A stretch of 22,062 nucleotides of DNA from Planctomycetota bacterium. GTDB lineage: Bacteria; Planctomycetota; Phycisphaerae; Tepidisphaerales; Tepidisphaeraceae. Made by a program: the position numbers and the translations under genes. Positions 1 to 8,241 of this stretch are shown piece by piece (position 1 is the stretch's first letter; each line of letters begins with the position of its first letter). Below the pieces are notes generated by a model. It did no database searches and was not told the DNA's origin. It saw nothing but the letters and a program-made list of their open reading frames with translations. The stretch lies in contig JAEZED010000089.1 in NCBI GenBank assembly GCA_023417885.1, positions 1 through 22,062 of the forward strand, in the 5' to 3' direction.

Positions 1-28
1 CGGGCCCCCCCCGCTCCTAAGATGTGCC

Positions 29-1282
29 GTGTCGTCCCTGCCGGTCCTCGACCGCCCATCCCCGCCATCCCTCGACCTTTCGGACCTGCCGCCGCTGCGG
101 CCGGCGGGGCTGTATGTGCACGTCCCTTTCTGCTTCCACAAGTGCCACTACTGCGACTTCTACAGCATCACGCGCCAGGGGCCGCAGCGGATGTCCCGCT
201 TCGTCGATCTCGTGCTCCGGGAAGCGGACCTGTGGCGCGACTCCCCCATCGAGCTTCGTCCGGAAACCATCTTCTTCGGCGGCGGCACGCCGTCGCTCCT
301 GCCGGTTGGTGAGATGGCGCGACTGCTGGCCGGGCTGCGCGAGCGCGTTGACCTCGCGGGTGTCCGTGAGTGGACGGTGGAGGTGAACCCGGCGACCGCG
401 GACGCCGACTACCTGCGGACGATGCGATCCGGCGGTGTCGATCGCGTGAGCATTGGGGCCCAATCGTTCGATCCGGCGGAACTTGCGATGCTCGAGCGGC
501 ACCATCTGCCGGCCGACGTGGAGCGGGCGGTGAACTGGGCGCGGGCGGCCGGGTTCGAGCGGATCAGCGTCGATCTCATCTACGGCATTCCCGGCCCGTC
601 GGGCACCTTGCGGACGGGTCGCGGCGGACAGGGAATGGAGTCGTGGCTGCGATCGCTCGAGGCGGCGCTTGCCCTGGGGACGGAGCACATGAGCTGCTAC
701 GGCCTGACATACGAGCCGAACACTCCGCTCGCGGTCCGCCGGCGGCTTGGGCGCCTGACGCCGGTGGAGGAGGAGATGGAAGTGGCGATGCTGCGACAGA
801 CGCGGCACCGACTGGCGGAGGCGGGGCTCAGGGCGTACGAGGTGAGCAACTACGCCATCCCGGGCCGTGAATCGCTGCACAACCTGGGGTACTGGAGCGG
901 CGACTCCTACGTGGGGCTCGGGCCGTCGGCGGCGTCACACATCGAGGGCCGGCGCTTCCGCAACCAGCCTCACCTGGGCCGCTGGGAGTCGGCGGTGGCC
1001 GCGGGTCTGCTGCCGGCGATCGAGTACGAGCACCTGTCGCCGGTTCAGCGCGCCGGAGAGCTGGCGATGCTGAATCTCCGGCTCCAGCGCGGAATCGTGG
1101 TCGACGACTTCCGCCGGCGCACAGGGTTCTGCCCGCGCGATCTCTTTTCGGACCAGATCGCGCGCCTGGCCGGGGTCGGGCTGCTCGACGACACGAAAGA
1201 GGCGATCCGGCTGACCGATAACGCCTGGCACCTGGCCGACGCGGTGGCGGCTGAGTTTCTCGGAACCGCGTTTGAGCAGTAA
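29..1282 (+). CDS. hemW: HemW-like radical SAM protein (heme chaperone family)
   Basis: HemW proteins are radical-SAM relatives of HemN (oxygen-independent coproporphyrinogen III oxidase) that bind and deliver heme rather than oxidise coproporphyrinogen. The 417-residue protein shows the 4Fe-4S/SAM signature CFHKCHYC at residues 35-42 (C35, C39, C42), preceded by the family's YVHVPFC strand, then the SAM-binding GGGTP at 84-88. Further HemW-like landmarks are YEVSNYA, HNLGYW and GLGPSAASH in the middle and a winged-helix-like C-terminal part. Length is slightly above the usual 375-400, partly because of about ten extra residues (SGTLRTGRGG) after the YGIPG motif. The start used is GTG at 29; the frame is open to the window edge, so an upstream start cannot be excluded. 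The next gene, pilM, begins 115 bp later and there is no functional link. The family call is firm; the HemW versus HemN distinction rests on CxxxCxxC followed by DF. Confidence 0.92.
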   Translation: MSSLPVLDRPSPPSLDLSDLPPLRPAGLYVHVPFCFHKCHYCDFYSITRQGPQRMSRFVDLVLREADLWRDSPIELRPETIFFGGGTPSLLPVGEMARLLAGLRERVDLAGVREWTVEVNPATADADYLRTMRSGGVDRVSIGAQSFDPAELAMLERHHLPADVERAVNWARAAGFERISVDLIYGIPGPSGTLRTGRGGQGMESWLRSLEAALALGTEHMSCYGLTYEPNTPLAVRRRLGRLTPVEEEMEVAMLRQTRHRLAEAGLRAYEVSNYAIPGRESLHNLGYWSGDSYVGLGPSAASHIEGRRFRNQPHLGRWESAVAAGLLPAIEYEHLSPVQRAGELAMLNLRLQRGIVVDDFRRRTGFCPRDLFSDQIARLAGVGLLDDTKEAIRLTDNAWHLADAVAAEFLGTAFEQ

Positions 1283-1397
1283 TTCGACTTTCCCCGCCTG
1301 CTCACCTCACGCTCATTGCCCATCTTGCCGACGAATCGTACGTCTCCTCAGCCGTCCGGCCCCCGCGACGGCATTACAGAGAGGGAGAGACTAAGCG
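1283..1397 (+). other. Intergenic spacer upstream of pilM
   Basis: This 115 bp non-coding spacer must hold any promoter specific to the pil cluster. Only a purine-rich Shine-Dalgarno stretch (GAGAGGGAGAG, about 8 nt before the pilM ATG) is clear. TTGCCC at 1316-1321 could be a -35 box, but no good -10 follows at 16-18 bp, so no promoter is called. Confidence 0.4.
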
Positions 1398-2756
1398 ATG
1401 CTCGGCCTACTCAGTTCCTTCAATTTCGTTCAAGGCTTCTTCGGCGGCTCCGCGCCCGCCGTCGGCGTGGACCTGGGCACCGAGACCATTCGTCTTGCGC
1501 AGGTTCAGCTTGGCCCTGATGACCCCGAACTACTCGCCGCCGCTTCACGCGACGTCCCTGGTGGGGCCGCCGAGGAGCCGGTGGCCTACGCCGACTTCTG
1601 CGCCACGGCGCTCAAGGAGCTCTGGCGCGAGGGCCAGTTCACCGGCCGCAAGGCGGTACTGGGACTGCCCAGCTCGATGATGCACCTCCTGCACCTGCGG
1701 CTCCCGAAGATGGACGCCGCGGCGATGCAGACGGCGCTGACCTTCGAGGCCGCCGGGAAGCTCCCCTTCGACCCGGTCTCCGGCATCCTGCGCCACCACC
1801 CGGTCGGCGACATCTACACGAACGACGGCCCCCGCCAGGAAGTCATCTGCACCGCCGTCCGGCGCGACCATGTGGAACTGCTGCTCAACGCGGCGGAGAA
1901 GGCGCGCCTGGACGTCGTGGGCATGGTCGCCTCCCCGATGGCGCTTCGCGACGGCTTCGGCCGGATGTACCGCCGGGCCAACGACGGCGACACCGGCTTC
2001 TGCTTCGTCGACATCGGCCGCAGCGCGACGCGCGTGACGATCATCCGCAGCGGGCACCTCTATTTCGCGCGGAGCATCCCGATCGGCAGCGAGCACCTGA
2101 ACGATGCCGTCGCCAAGGCGGTCGGCATCCAGCCGGCCGAGGCGAAGATGCTCCGTGCCCAGCTCGGTGAGCAGCAGGTGCAGCTCGAGGCGCAGCGCGC
2201 CGAGGCCGCCGCCCGTGCCGCCGCCGAGCAGGAGAACCAGCAGGGGCACGACCCGGAGAACGGATTTGCCATGCTCGGCGCCGCCATGCAGGCGAGCGAG
2301 GCGCGCGCCGAGGCCTACGTGATGAGCGCGCCCCGGCCGGGCGCCGGGCGCGGCGGGCTCCATGCCCCCGCACAGTCCCATCCGGGCGCGGGCGTGATGG
2401 CCGGCTCGAGCCTTGTCACGGAGATGAGCGTCGCCCAGGCGATCGAGCCGGTGATGCACCAGCTCGCCGACGAACTTCAGCGCTGCCGCCGCTACCACGA
2501 GGCGACCTTCCCGAGCGTGCAGGTCGACCGCCTGGTCTTCGTCGGCGGCGAAGCGCACAGCCGCGCCCTCTGCCAGGCGATCGCCCGGCGGCTGGGGATC
2601 GCGGCGCAGCTTGGCGACCCGATCGCCTGCCTCTGCCCGGCGGGCGGAAACCCGCGGGTGCAGCCTGACCTGGTGATGGCCGGCATCGACCGGCGCCGGC
2701 CGCAGCCGGCGTGGGCGGTCGCTTCCGGTCTTGCGATCGGCGCCGCCGCGGCCTGA
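1398..2756 (+). CDS. pilM: Type IV pilus inner-membrane complex ATPase-like protein PilM
   Basis: PilM is a cytoplasmic, actin-like (FtsA-fold) protein that binds the N-terminal peptide of PilN and links the PilN/O/P complex to the motor ATPases. The first actin-type phosphate loop appears as VGVDLGTETIRLAQV near residues 22-36. The middle part includes FVDIGRSATRVTII, the second phosphate loop of the family, and VDRLVFVGGEAHSRAL towards the end. At 452 residues it is about 100 longer than typical PilM. The excess is a low-complexity Ala/Gln/Glu/Gly/Pro segment at about residues 255-340, placed just after the AEAKMLRAQ helix and before the EPVMHQLADELQR helix. Start ATG 1398 has a strong GAGAGGGAGAG ribosome site. 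It heads a run of pil genes; the pilN start lies 35 bp after its stop. Confidence 0.93.
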   Translation: MLGLLSSFNFVQGFFGGSAPAVGVDLGTETIRLAQVQLGPDDPELLAAASRDVPGGAAEEPVAYADFCATALKELWREGQFTGRKAVLGLPSSMMHLLHLRLPKMDAAAMQTALTFEAAGKLPFDPVSGILRHHPVGDIYTNDGPRQEVICTAVRRDHVELLLNAAEKARLDVVGMVASPMALRDGFGRMYRRANDGDTGFCFVDIGRSATRVTIIRSGHLYFARSIPIGSEHLNDAVAKAVGIQPAEAKMLRAQLGEQQVQLEAQRAEAAARAAAEQENQQGHDPENGFAMLGAAMQASEARAEAYVMSAPRPGAGRGGLHAPAQSHPGAGVMAGSSLVTEMSVAQAIEPVMHQLADELQRCRRYHEATFPSVQVDRLVFVGGEAHSRALCQAIARRLGIAAQLGDPIACLCPAGGNPRVQPDLVMAGIDRRRPQPAWAVASGLAIGAAAA

Positions 2757-2790
2757 GCGGTGTGTTGGAGCGGATACGAGGGAAACGATC

Positions 2791-3582
2791 ATGTTGAAAG
2801 CTCTTCGCAGCAGATTCTCGCGCAACTCCGAGGCCAACGCCCTTGCGTCGCCCGGGCTGGACTTCCTTCCCGACGGCTACGCCGACCGGCGTCGAATCCG
2901 TCGCACCAACGCTTTCTGCCTCCTGCTGTTCGTGGCGGTGGTGTCGGTCGCGGGCGGGACGTTCCACGTCTCGGAGAAGTCGCTGGCGGCGGTCGAGGCC
3001 GAGTACCGGGCCGTCGAGGCCAGGTACACCGGCGCAGCGCGGCAGATCGACCAGGTCAAGCAGATGCTCCAGAAGCGCAAGACCGTTGCCGACCGGGTGG
3101 AGCTGGCGATGTCGCTCCGCGAGAAGCTTCCGCGCAGCAACCTGCTGGCGGAGGTGACCAACGCGCTGCCGGCCGGCATCTCGCTCACGGACGCCTCGCT
3201 GGAGGCGCGTCGCGTCGGCCCGACGCCGACGGTTGGGCAGACGAGCTTCGAGAAGAAGGCGGCGGCCAACAAGCCGCAGGCCGACGCTCCGCCGCAGCCG
3301 CTGGCGTACGACACCACGCTGACGATCACGGGCGTGAGCTACACCGAGGGCCAGGTGAGCGACTACATCGACGCGCTCAACCGCAGCGGCTACTTCCGCG
3401 CCGTTGACCTGCGCTGGGTGCGCAAGGGCAGCAACCTGGACAGGAACGACGAGACCATGCGCACGTTTTCGCTGGCCCTGAACATCGACCCGGACGCGGA
3501 CGCCTCGGCTTCGGCCGGGTTCCGCAACGGGCTGCTTGGAACGAAGGCTTCGACCGGCGCCGCGTCGGCGTCGGGTCGCTGA
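2791..3582 (+). CDS. pilN: Type IV pilus inner-membrane protein PilN
   Basis: PilN is a bitopic inner-membrane protein that joins cytoplasmic PilM to periplasmic PilO and PilP. The 263-residue product has a cytoplasmic arm carrying LDFLP at residues 23-27, which matches the (I/L)NxLP peptide that docks into PilM. Arg-rich residues 33-38 follow, then one membrane span at about 41-58, a periplasmic coiled coil (about 60-115, rich in Glu, Gln and Ala), and a C-terminal ferredoxin-like domain (LTITGVSYTEGQVSDYIDAL). In most PilN proteins the PilM-binding motif is at the very N-terminus; here about 20 residues precede it. I chose ATG 2791 because GAGGGA sits 7 nt upstream. An upstream TTG at 2731 would overlap pilM and has no support. 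The position between pilM and pilO fits the standard order. Confidence 0.88.
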   Translation: MLKALRSRFSRNSEANALASPGLDFLPDGYADRRRIRRTNAFCLLLFVAVVSVAGGTFHVSEKSLAAVEAEYRAVEARYTGAARQIDQVKQMLQKRKTVADRVELAMSLREKLPRSNLLAEVTNALPAGISLTDASLEARRVGPTPTVGQTSFEKKAAANKPQADAPPQPLAYDTTLTITGVSYTEGQVSDYIDALNRSGYFRAVDLRWVRKGSNLDRNDETMRTFSLALNIDPDADASASAGFRNGLLGTKASTGAASASGR

Positions 3583-3649
3583 GTCGGCCAGGCGGCGCCG
3601 GCACGAAGCCGGGGACCGCAACCATTACCTGCTTGCCGGGGAAACAGTC

Positions 3650-4207
3650 ATGAGGTTCGGAGTACGCGAGATCATCTTCGTGAACCTGATGCTTGCGCTG
3701 CTTGGCGCCAGCTGGTGGTTCGGATTCAAGAAGGTCGAGGATCGGAAGCTGGATCTTCGTGCCGAGATGTCCGTGAAGCAGAAGGAGCTGGCCGACCTCG
3801 AGGAGGCCACCGCCGACGTCGCGGACCTCCAGAAGCAGATCGAGGACCTTCAGCAGGCGATCGACTTCTTCGAGGGCAAGCTGCCGCGCGAGAAAGAGGT
3901 GAACGACCTCCTGCGCGACGTCTCGAACGCCGCCCGGCAGAGCCAGCTGGAGATCCGGCAGTTCGAGCCGATGACGACGGCGCGCGGCAGCCACTACAAC
4001 GAGCTGCCCGTCCGCATCGTCCTCGCGGGCGACTTCGACGGCTTCTACAGCTACATGCTCGAGCTCGAGAAGCTGGCGCGCATCACCCGCGTCACCGACA
4101 TGAAGCTCAAGAAGATGCAGGACCGCAACGGCGCCATGGAGGCCGAGATGACCCTGAGCATCTTCTTCGAGCCGTCCCTGATCGGCGCCTCCGCCAGCAC
4201 GCGCTGA
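3650..4207 (+). CDS. pilO: Type IV pilus inner-membrane protein PilO
   Basis: PilO pairs with PilN through coiled coils and ferredoxin-like folds in the periplasm to form the alignment subcomplex. This 185-residue protein has a single N-terminal membrane span (about residues 8-26, ending in SWWFGF), a long heptad-rich coiled coil (about 27-82, Lys/Glu/Leu/Gln), and a C-terminal alpha/beta domain. That domain contains LPVRIVLAGDFDGFYSYMLE, typical of PilO, followed by a final strand MEAEMTLSIFF. ATG 3650 was chosen because GGGGA lies 8-9 nt upstream and the membrane span starts at once; a start at 3536 would overlap pilN and add an unlikely Arg-rich leader. The 67-bp spacer after pilN holds no other signal. 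Confidence 0.9.
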   Translation: MRFGVREIIFVNLMLALLGASWWFGFKKVEDRKLDLRAEMSVKQKELADLEEATADVADLQKQIEDLQQAIDFFEGKLPREKEVNDLLRDVSNAARQSQLEIRQFEPMTTARGSHYNELPVRIVLAGDFDGFYSYMLELEKLARITRVTDMKLKKMQDRNGAMEAEMTLSIFFEPSLIGASASTR

Positions 4208-4271
4208 CCCCGCCGGGTCGCACGCCCAACCTGATTGTCGCGGCCGCATCGGTCGCAAGCACGGAGAAGTG

Positions 4272-5009
4272 ATGAGCCAGCAATCCGACAACTTCAACAT
4301 GAACATGCTCCAGAACGCCTCGCCCGATGGTCTGAGCGGCGAGCCGGACGGCGAGGGATCGTCGTTCGCGGCCCAGATCGCCGGCGGCGGCGACAACGAG
4401 TTCATCATCCCGACGCAGAAGAAGTCGGTGTCCGCCGGCGCGCTCGCCTTCATCGCGATCGCCGCGGTTGCCGGCGGAGGCCTCTGGTGGATGAAGCAGC
4501 GCACGGGCGGTCCGGCTCCGGCCGAAGCCGCCGGCGCCGAGGTCGTGGCCGCGCGGGCGAGCATCCAGCAGTTCCTCGCGGGCGGGAGCGGGAGCGTCAC
4601 GGAGATGAAGGCGCTCCTGGCCGACAGCAGCCAGATCACCGAGAAGTTCGAGGCCTTCAGCGACAACCACCAGGTTCCGCTGCAGGCGCTGAAGACCAAC
4701 CCCTTCTACCTTGAAACGACCGAGGAGAAGCCGGTGGTCCCGGTCGTCGATCTGACCCGCCAGCAGCAGGAGGAGCTTGCACGGCGCGAGGCGGAGCGCG
4801 TGCGGCTGGAGCAGGAGCGGCTGGCCGCGGCGGCCTCGAAGCTGGAGGTGCAGACGATCTTCTACGGCAAGACGCCCACGGCGCTGATCGACGGGAAGAT
4901 CTGCCGCGTCGGGCAGAAGCTGGGCGACTTCACGATCACCGCGATCCATCCGGACCGGGTCGAGGTCGAAGCCTCGGGCCAGAAGTACGACCTGAAGCTC
5001 AAGTCGTGA
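4272..5009 (+). CDS. PilP/GspC-like periplasmic linker protein
   Basis: PilP (T4P) and GspC (type II secretion) connect the inner-membrane complex to the outer-membrane secretin through a C-terminal HR-type beta domain. The 245-residue protein has a polar N-terminal arm, one membrane span at about residues 53-73 and a variable Glu/Arg-rich coiled section near 160-190. It ends in the HR-like domain LEVQTIFYGKTPTALIDGKI...VGQKLGDFTITAIHPDRVEVEASG, where the phrases ALIDGK, VGxxLGDF and I.PDRV match GspC/PilP style. Unlike typical PilP it has no lipobox Cys and looks anchored like GspC. ATG 4272 has GGAG 5 nt upstream; the overlapping GTG at 4269 is less likely. It holds the pilP position after pilO, but no secretin gene follows. 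The family call is inferred from the C-terminal domain and position. Confidence 0.75.
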   Translation: MSQQSDNFNMNMLQNASPDGLSGEPDGEGSSFAAQIAGGGDNEFIIPTQKKSVSAGALAFIAIAAVAGGGLWWMKQRTGGPAPAEAAGAEVVAARASIQQFLAGGSGSVTEMKALLADSSQITEKFEAFSDNHQVPLQALKTNPFYLETTEEKPVVPVVDLTRQQQEELARREAERVRLEQERLAAAASKLEVQTIFYGKTPTALIDGKICRVGQKLGDFTITAIHPDRVEVEASGQKYDLKLKS

Positions 5010-5076
5010 GGCCCGGGCGGCGGCGATACGGAACGCGGCGCCAGCGTTGAGAGGCGCAAGGGAAGCGAGACGAGAG

Positions 5077-6894
5077 ATGATCATGCCGAATGGACCTGTT
5101 TCGGAGGCGAACCTGGGCGCCCACGCGCCTACGGGCGGCGGAGCCGCGTCGGATGAGCGGAACATGCTTTGGCAGCCGGAGCAGCAGAGCCTCGCCCGGC
5201 GGCAGACGCTGGAGCAGGTGCTGCTCGAGGCGCAGGCGGTCTCCCAGGAGCTGCTGACGCAGGCGCAGTCGGTGCTGGCCAAGACGCCGGGCCGCGCGCT
5301 GCACCAGGTGCTGGTGGAGGTCGGCGCCGACGAGGCGGGCATCTTCGCGGGCCTTGCCCGCACGCACGACCTGCCCTTCGAACGCCCCGATCCGGAGGCG
5401 GTCGAGGAGGACGTCTTTAACGCGGTTGGCGCCGATTACGCCAAGCAGCATGGCGTGGTGGGGCTCCGCCGCGACGAGCACAACCGGTTCATGGTCGGCG
5501 TGACCGACCCGGCCAACGTCTTCCTGCTGGACGAGATCCGTCGCAAGGTGCGGCGCGAGATCACCGCCATCGTCGTCACGCCCTCCGACGTGGTGCGGGT
5601 GTGCGAGGCGATGGCCGGCGCCAGGGGAGACGATGCAACCGCCATCGACGACATCATCAGCGAGGTCGCGGAGGACGACGTCAGCGTCGTCGAGGAAAAG
5701 CAGGGAGACATCGAGGATCTTGAGAAGGCCGGGCAGGAGTCGCCGGTCATCCGGTTCGTGAACTACCTGATCGCGGACGCCATCAAGCAGGGCGCCAGCG
5801 ACATTCACATCGAGCCGAAGGAGAAGTCGCTCCAGGTGCGCTACCGCATCGACGGCATTCTCTTCAGCTCGATGAATCCGCCGCACACCATGGCGCCGGC
5901 GATCACGTCGCGCCTGAAGATCATGGCGAACCTGGACATCGCCGAGCGCCGACTTCCGCAGGACGGGCGCATCCGGGCAGTGGTGCAGGGGCGCAAGATC
6001 GACCTTCGCATGAGCACCCTGCCGACGGTCGGCGGGGAGAAGGTCGTGATCCGCGTGCTGGACAACCGCTCGATCAACGTGCCCCTGGAGGCGCTGGGCT
6101 TCAGCGACGACCAGTACACGACGTGGCGCGAGCTGATCGACCAGCCGCACGGGATCCTGCTCGTCACCGGCCCAACGGGAAGCGGCAAGACGACGACCCT
6201 CTACTCCTCGCTCCGCTGCCTGGACGGCAACAAGCTCAACATCAGCACCGTCGAGGACCCCGTCGAGTATCACCTGGGCCAGGCCAACCAGGTCCAGGTG
6301 GTGGACAAGATCGGGATGAGCTTCTCCGCCGCCCTGCGGTCGCTGCTGCGACAGGACCCGGACGTGGTGATGCTGGGTGAGATCCGCGACGGGGAGACGG
6401 CGCGCATCGCCGTGCAGGCCAGCCTGACGGGCCACCTGGTGCTCTCGACGCTCCACACCAACGACGCCCCGAGCAGCATCACGCGCCTGATCAACATCGG
6501 CGTCGAGCCGTACCTGATCTCCGCATCCGTCAACGGCATCCTCGCACAGCGGCTGGTCCGCAAGATCTGCCAGCACTGCAAACAGCCGCACACCCCTTCC
6601 GATGAGGTGCGCAAGGTGCTCGACCGCTGCGACTTCGGCGACGGCGAGCTCTTCCGCGGCACCGGCTGCGACAAGTGCCGGCAGACGGGCTACAGCGGGC
6701 GCCTGGGCATCTACGAACTGCTGACGATGAACGACGCCCTGCGCGACATGGTCACGACGAACCCGGACGTGAACGTGCTGCGGCGCATGTGCCGCGAGGC
6801 CGGCCTGGTCACGCTTCGCCAGGACGGCTGGCGGAAGGCTCGCCTCGGATTGACCACGGTCGACGAGGTGCTCCGCGTGACCGAGAGCTTCTGA
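5077..6894 (+). CDS. pilB: Type IV pilus extension ATPase PilB (GspE/PilB family)
   Basis: This hexameric cytoplasmic ATPase powers pilin insertion into the growing fibre at the PilC platform. The 605-residue protein has an N-terminal GspE-N/MshEN-like domain (LVEVGADEAGIFAGLARTH), then the catalytic core. Visible motifs are GASDIHIEP, Walker A GPTGSGKTT at 365-373, the Asp-box region STVEDPVEY, Walker B DPDVVMLGEIRD, and the His-box region GHLVLSTLHTNDA. A zinc tetracysteine (C498, C501, C531, C534) is present; it is characteristic of PilB/GspE and absent in PilT. The c-di-GMP-binding MshEN motif appears degenerate. Starts at 5077 and 5083 are both possible (GAG-rich purines upstream); TTG 5047 is unlikely. 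With pilT, pilM-O and pilC alongside, the T4P reading is preferred over type II secretion. Confidence 0.93.
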   Translation: MIMPNGPVSEANLGAHAPTGGGAASDERNMLWQPEQQSLARRQTLEQVLLEAQAVSQELLTQAQSVLAKTPGRALHQVLVEVGADEAGIFAGLARTHDLPFERPDPEAVEEDVFNAVGADYAKQHGVVGLRRDEHNRFMVGVTDPANVFLLDEIRRKVRREITAIVVTPSDVVRVCEAMAGARGDDATAIDDIISEVAEDDVSVVEEKQGDIEDLEKAGQESPVIRFVNYLIADAIKQGASDIHIEPKEKSLQVRYRIDGILFSSMNPPHTMAPAITSRLKIMANLDIAERRLPQDGRIRAVVQGRKIDLRMSTLPTVGGEKVVIRVLDNRSINVPLEALGFSDDQYTTWRELIDQPHGILLVTGPTGSGKTTTLYSSLRCLDGNKLNISTVEDPVEYHLGQANQVQVVDKIGMSFSAALRSLLRQDPDVVMLGEIRDGETARIAVQASLTGHLVLSTLHTNDAPSSITRLINIGVEPYLISASVNGILAQRLVRKICQHCKQPHTPSDEVRKVLDRCDFGDGELFRGTGCDKCRQTGYSGRLGIYELLTMNDALRDMVTTNPDVNVLRRMCREAGLVTLRQDGWRKARLGLTTVDEVLRVTESF

Positions 6895-6896
6895 TG

Positions 6897-6910
6897 AGCC
6901 CGCGCGGGCT
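6897..6910. repeat. 14-bp perfect palindrome just after pilB
   Basis: AGCCCGCGCGGGCT begins two bases after the pilB stop codon. In RNA it could fold as AGCCC-GCGC-GGGCT, extended by a G-U and a U-A pair. No U-tract follows, so it is not a standard intrinsic terminator. It may pause transcription or protect the 3' end of the upstream message. Confidence 0.4.
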
Positions 6911-6978
6911 TATCGGAACCGCCCCGCCGCCCTCCCCGCGGGCGCCCGAGGCGGAGTGAAGCAGCGCGGGGAGTAAAG

Positions 6979-6996
6979 GTGCCGCCGCGGCGGCAC
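6979..6996. repeat. 18-bp perfect palindrome upstream of pilT
   Basis: GTGCCGCCGCGGCGGCAC is perfectly self-complementary and lies 81 bp before the pilT start in the 183-bp pilB-pilT gap. It could be a dimeric regulator site or a very stable RNA hairpin. In DNA this GC-rich, short GC palindromes arise by chance, but 18 bp with no mismatch is uncommon. Confidence 0.4.
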
Positions 6997-7055
6997 GATG
7001 AAGGGCAGTAGGCCGCGCCCGGTGCGTGGCATGAGGTAACCCGAACCCCGGACAC

Positions 7056-7069
7056 GCGGCCCCGGCCGC
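7056..7069. repeat. GC hairpin at the expected pilT ribosome site
   Basis: GCGGCC and GGCCGC flank a CC centre and end 8 nt before the pilT ATG. This is where a Shine-Dalgarno sequence would be expected, and none is visible. Pairing here could hinder ribosome loading. Confidence 0.3.
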
Positions 7070-7077
7070 TCAAAGCC

Positions 7078-8130
7078 ATGCTCGACGACATTCTCAAGGC
7101 CGCCGTTGCCGCAAAGGCCAGTGACATCCACATCAACGTGGGGCAGCCGCCGCTGTTCCGCGTGACGACCGTGATCCAGAAGTCGGACTTCCCGATCATG
7201 ACGGCGGAGGGCTGCGAGCAGCTGTGCCGCCAGATGATGGACGACCACCGCTGGGAGCACTTCCAGCGCCTGCGCGACGCGGACTTCTCCTACGAGATCC
7301 CGCGGGTGGGCCGCTTCCGCGTGAACGCCCACTACCAGCGCGGCACGGTGGCGCTGGCCTTCCGAACGATCAACGACAAGGTGCGGCCCCTCGAGGAGCT
7401 GTTCCTGCCGGAGATCGTCAAGAAGCTGACCTACCTGCCGCGCGGGCTGATCCTCGTGACCGGCGGCACGGGCTCGGGCAAGAGCACCACCCTCGCCGGC
7501 ATGATCGACGCGATCAACAAGCGCGAGGCGGGCCACATCATCACCGTCGAGGATCCGATCGAGTACGCGTTCATCCCGAACAAGAGCTGCATCGAGCAGC
7601 GCGAGATCGGCGACGACTGCCCGAGCTTCGCCAGCGCCCTGCGCCACGTGCTCCGGCAGGACCCGGACGTGATCCTCGTCGGCGAAATGCGCGACCTGGA
7701 GACGACCAGCGCCGCCATCACGGCCGCCGAAACGGGCCACCTCGTGCTCAGCACGCTCCACACCGTCAACGCCCCGCAGACGATCGAGCGCATCATCGAC
7801 ATCTACCCCAGCGACGAGCAGAACCAGATCCGCTCGATGCTCTCCAACACCCTCCAGGCCGTGATCAGCCAGACGCTGTTCAAGCGCCAGGACGCCCCGG
7901 GCATGATCCCGGGCGTGGAGATCATGCTCTGCACGCCCGCCGTGCGGAACTGCATCCGCGAGAACCGCATCTACGAAATCCCGAACATCATCACGACGAG
8001 CCGACAGCTCGGCATGCAGTCGCTGGACGACAGCATCATGCAGCTTTACGCGAACGGCCACATCAGCCGTGAGGACGCGATCAGCCAGGCCGCCCATCCC
8101 GAGAAGATCGAGCGGGCGCTGGCGGCCTGA
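7078..8130 (+). CDS. pilT: Type IV pilus retraction ATPase PilT
   Basis: PilT disassembles the pilus and drives retraction and twitching. The 350-residue length is the family norm. The sequence begins directly with the PilT N-terminal domain (LKAAVAAKASDIHINVGQPP). Walker A is GGTGSGKS at 129-136, the Asp-box region is ITVEDPIEY, Walker B is DPDVILVGEMRD and the His-box region is GHLVLSTLHTVNA. AVRNCIRE at 288-295 corresponds to the AIRNLIRE motif diagnostic of PilT. There is no zinc tetracysteine. ATG 7078 is the natural start by homology, although the preceding bases (CAAAGCC) form no Shine-Dalgarno. pilC starts 111 bp after the stop. Confidence 0.95.
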   Translation: MLDDILKAAVAAKASDIHINVGQPPLFRVTTVIQKSDFPIMTAEGCEQLCRQMMDDHRWEHFQRLRDADFSYEIPRVGRFRVNAHYQRGTVALAFRTINDKVRPLEELFLPEIVKKLTYLPRGLILVTGGTGSGKSTTLAGMIDAINKREAGHIITVEDPIEYAFIPNKSCIEQREIGDDCPSFASALRHVLRQDPDVILVGEMRDLETTSAAITAAETGHLVLSTLHTVNAPQTIERIIDIYPSDEQNQIRSMLSNTLQAVISQTLFKRQDAPGMIPGVEIMLCTPAVRNCIRENRIYEIPNIITTSRQLGMQSLDDSIMQLYANGHISREDAISQAAHPEKIERALAA

Positions 8131-8241
8131 GCGACGTGTGTGCGAGGCGCGAGGAGGAACGGCCGGTGGCCGGCGGCGACTGGAAGGACATGACGCCCGT
8201 CCCCCGCCACCTGGGGTTCCCGAGAAGCCGGAGGCGAGATT

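Noticed and set aside
1316..1519. 67-codon + strand frame overlapping the pilM start
   Set aside because: Overlaps the well-supported start of pilM in another frame and has no ribosome site or motif.
6998..7039. 13-codon ORF (ATG to TAA) in the pilB-pilT gap
   Set aside because: Too short, no ribosome site, and starts next to the 18-bp palindrome; no evidence of coding.
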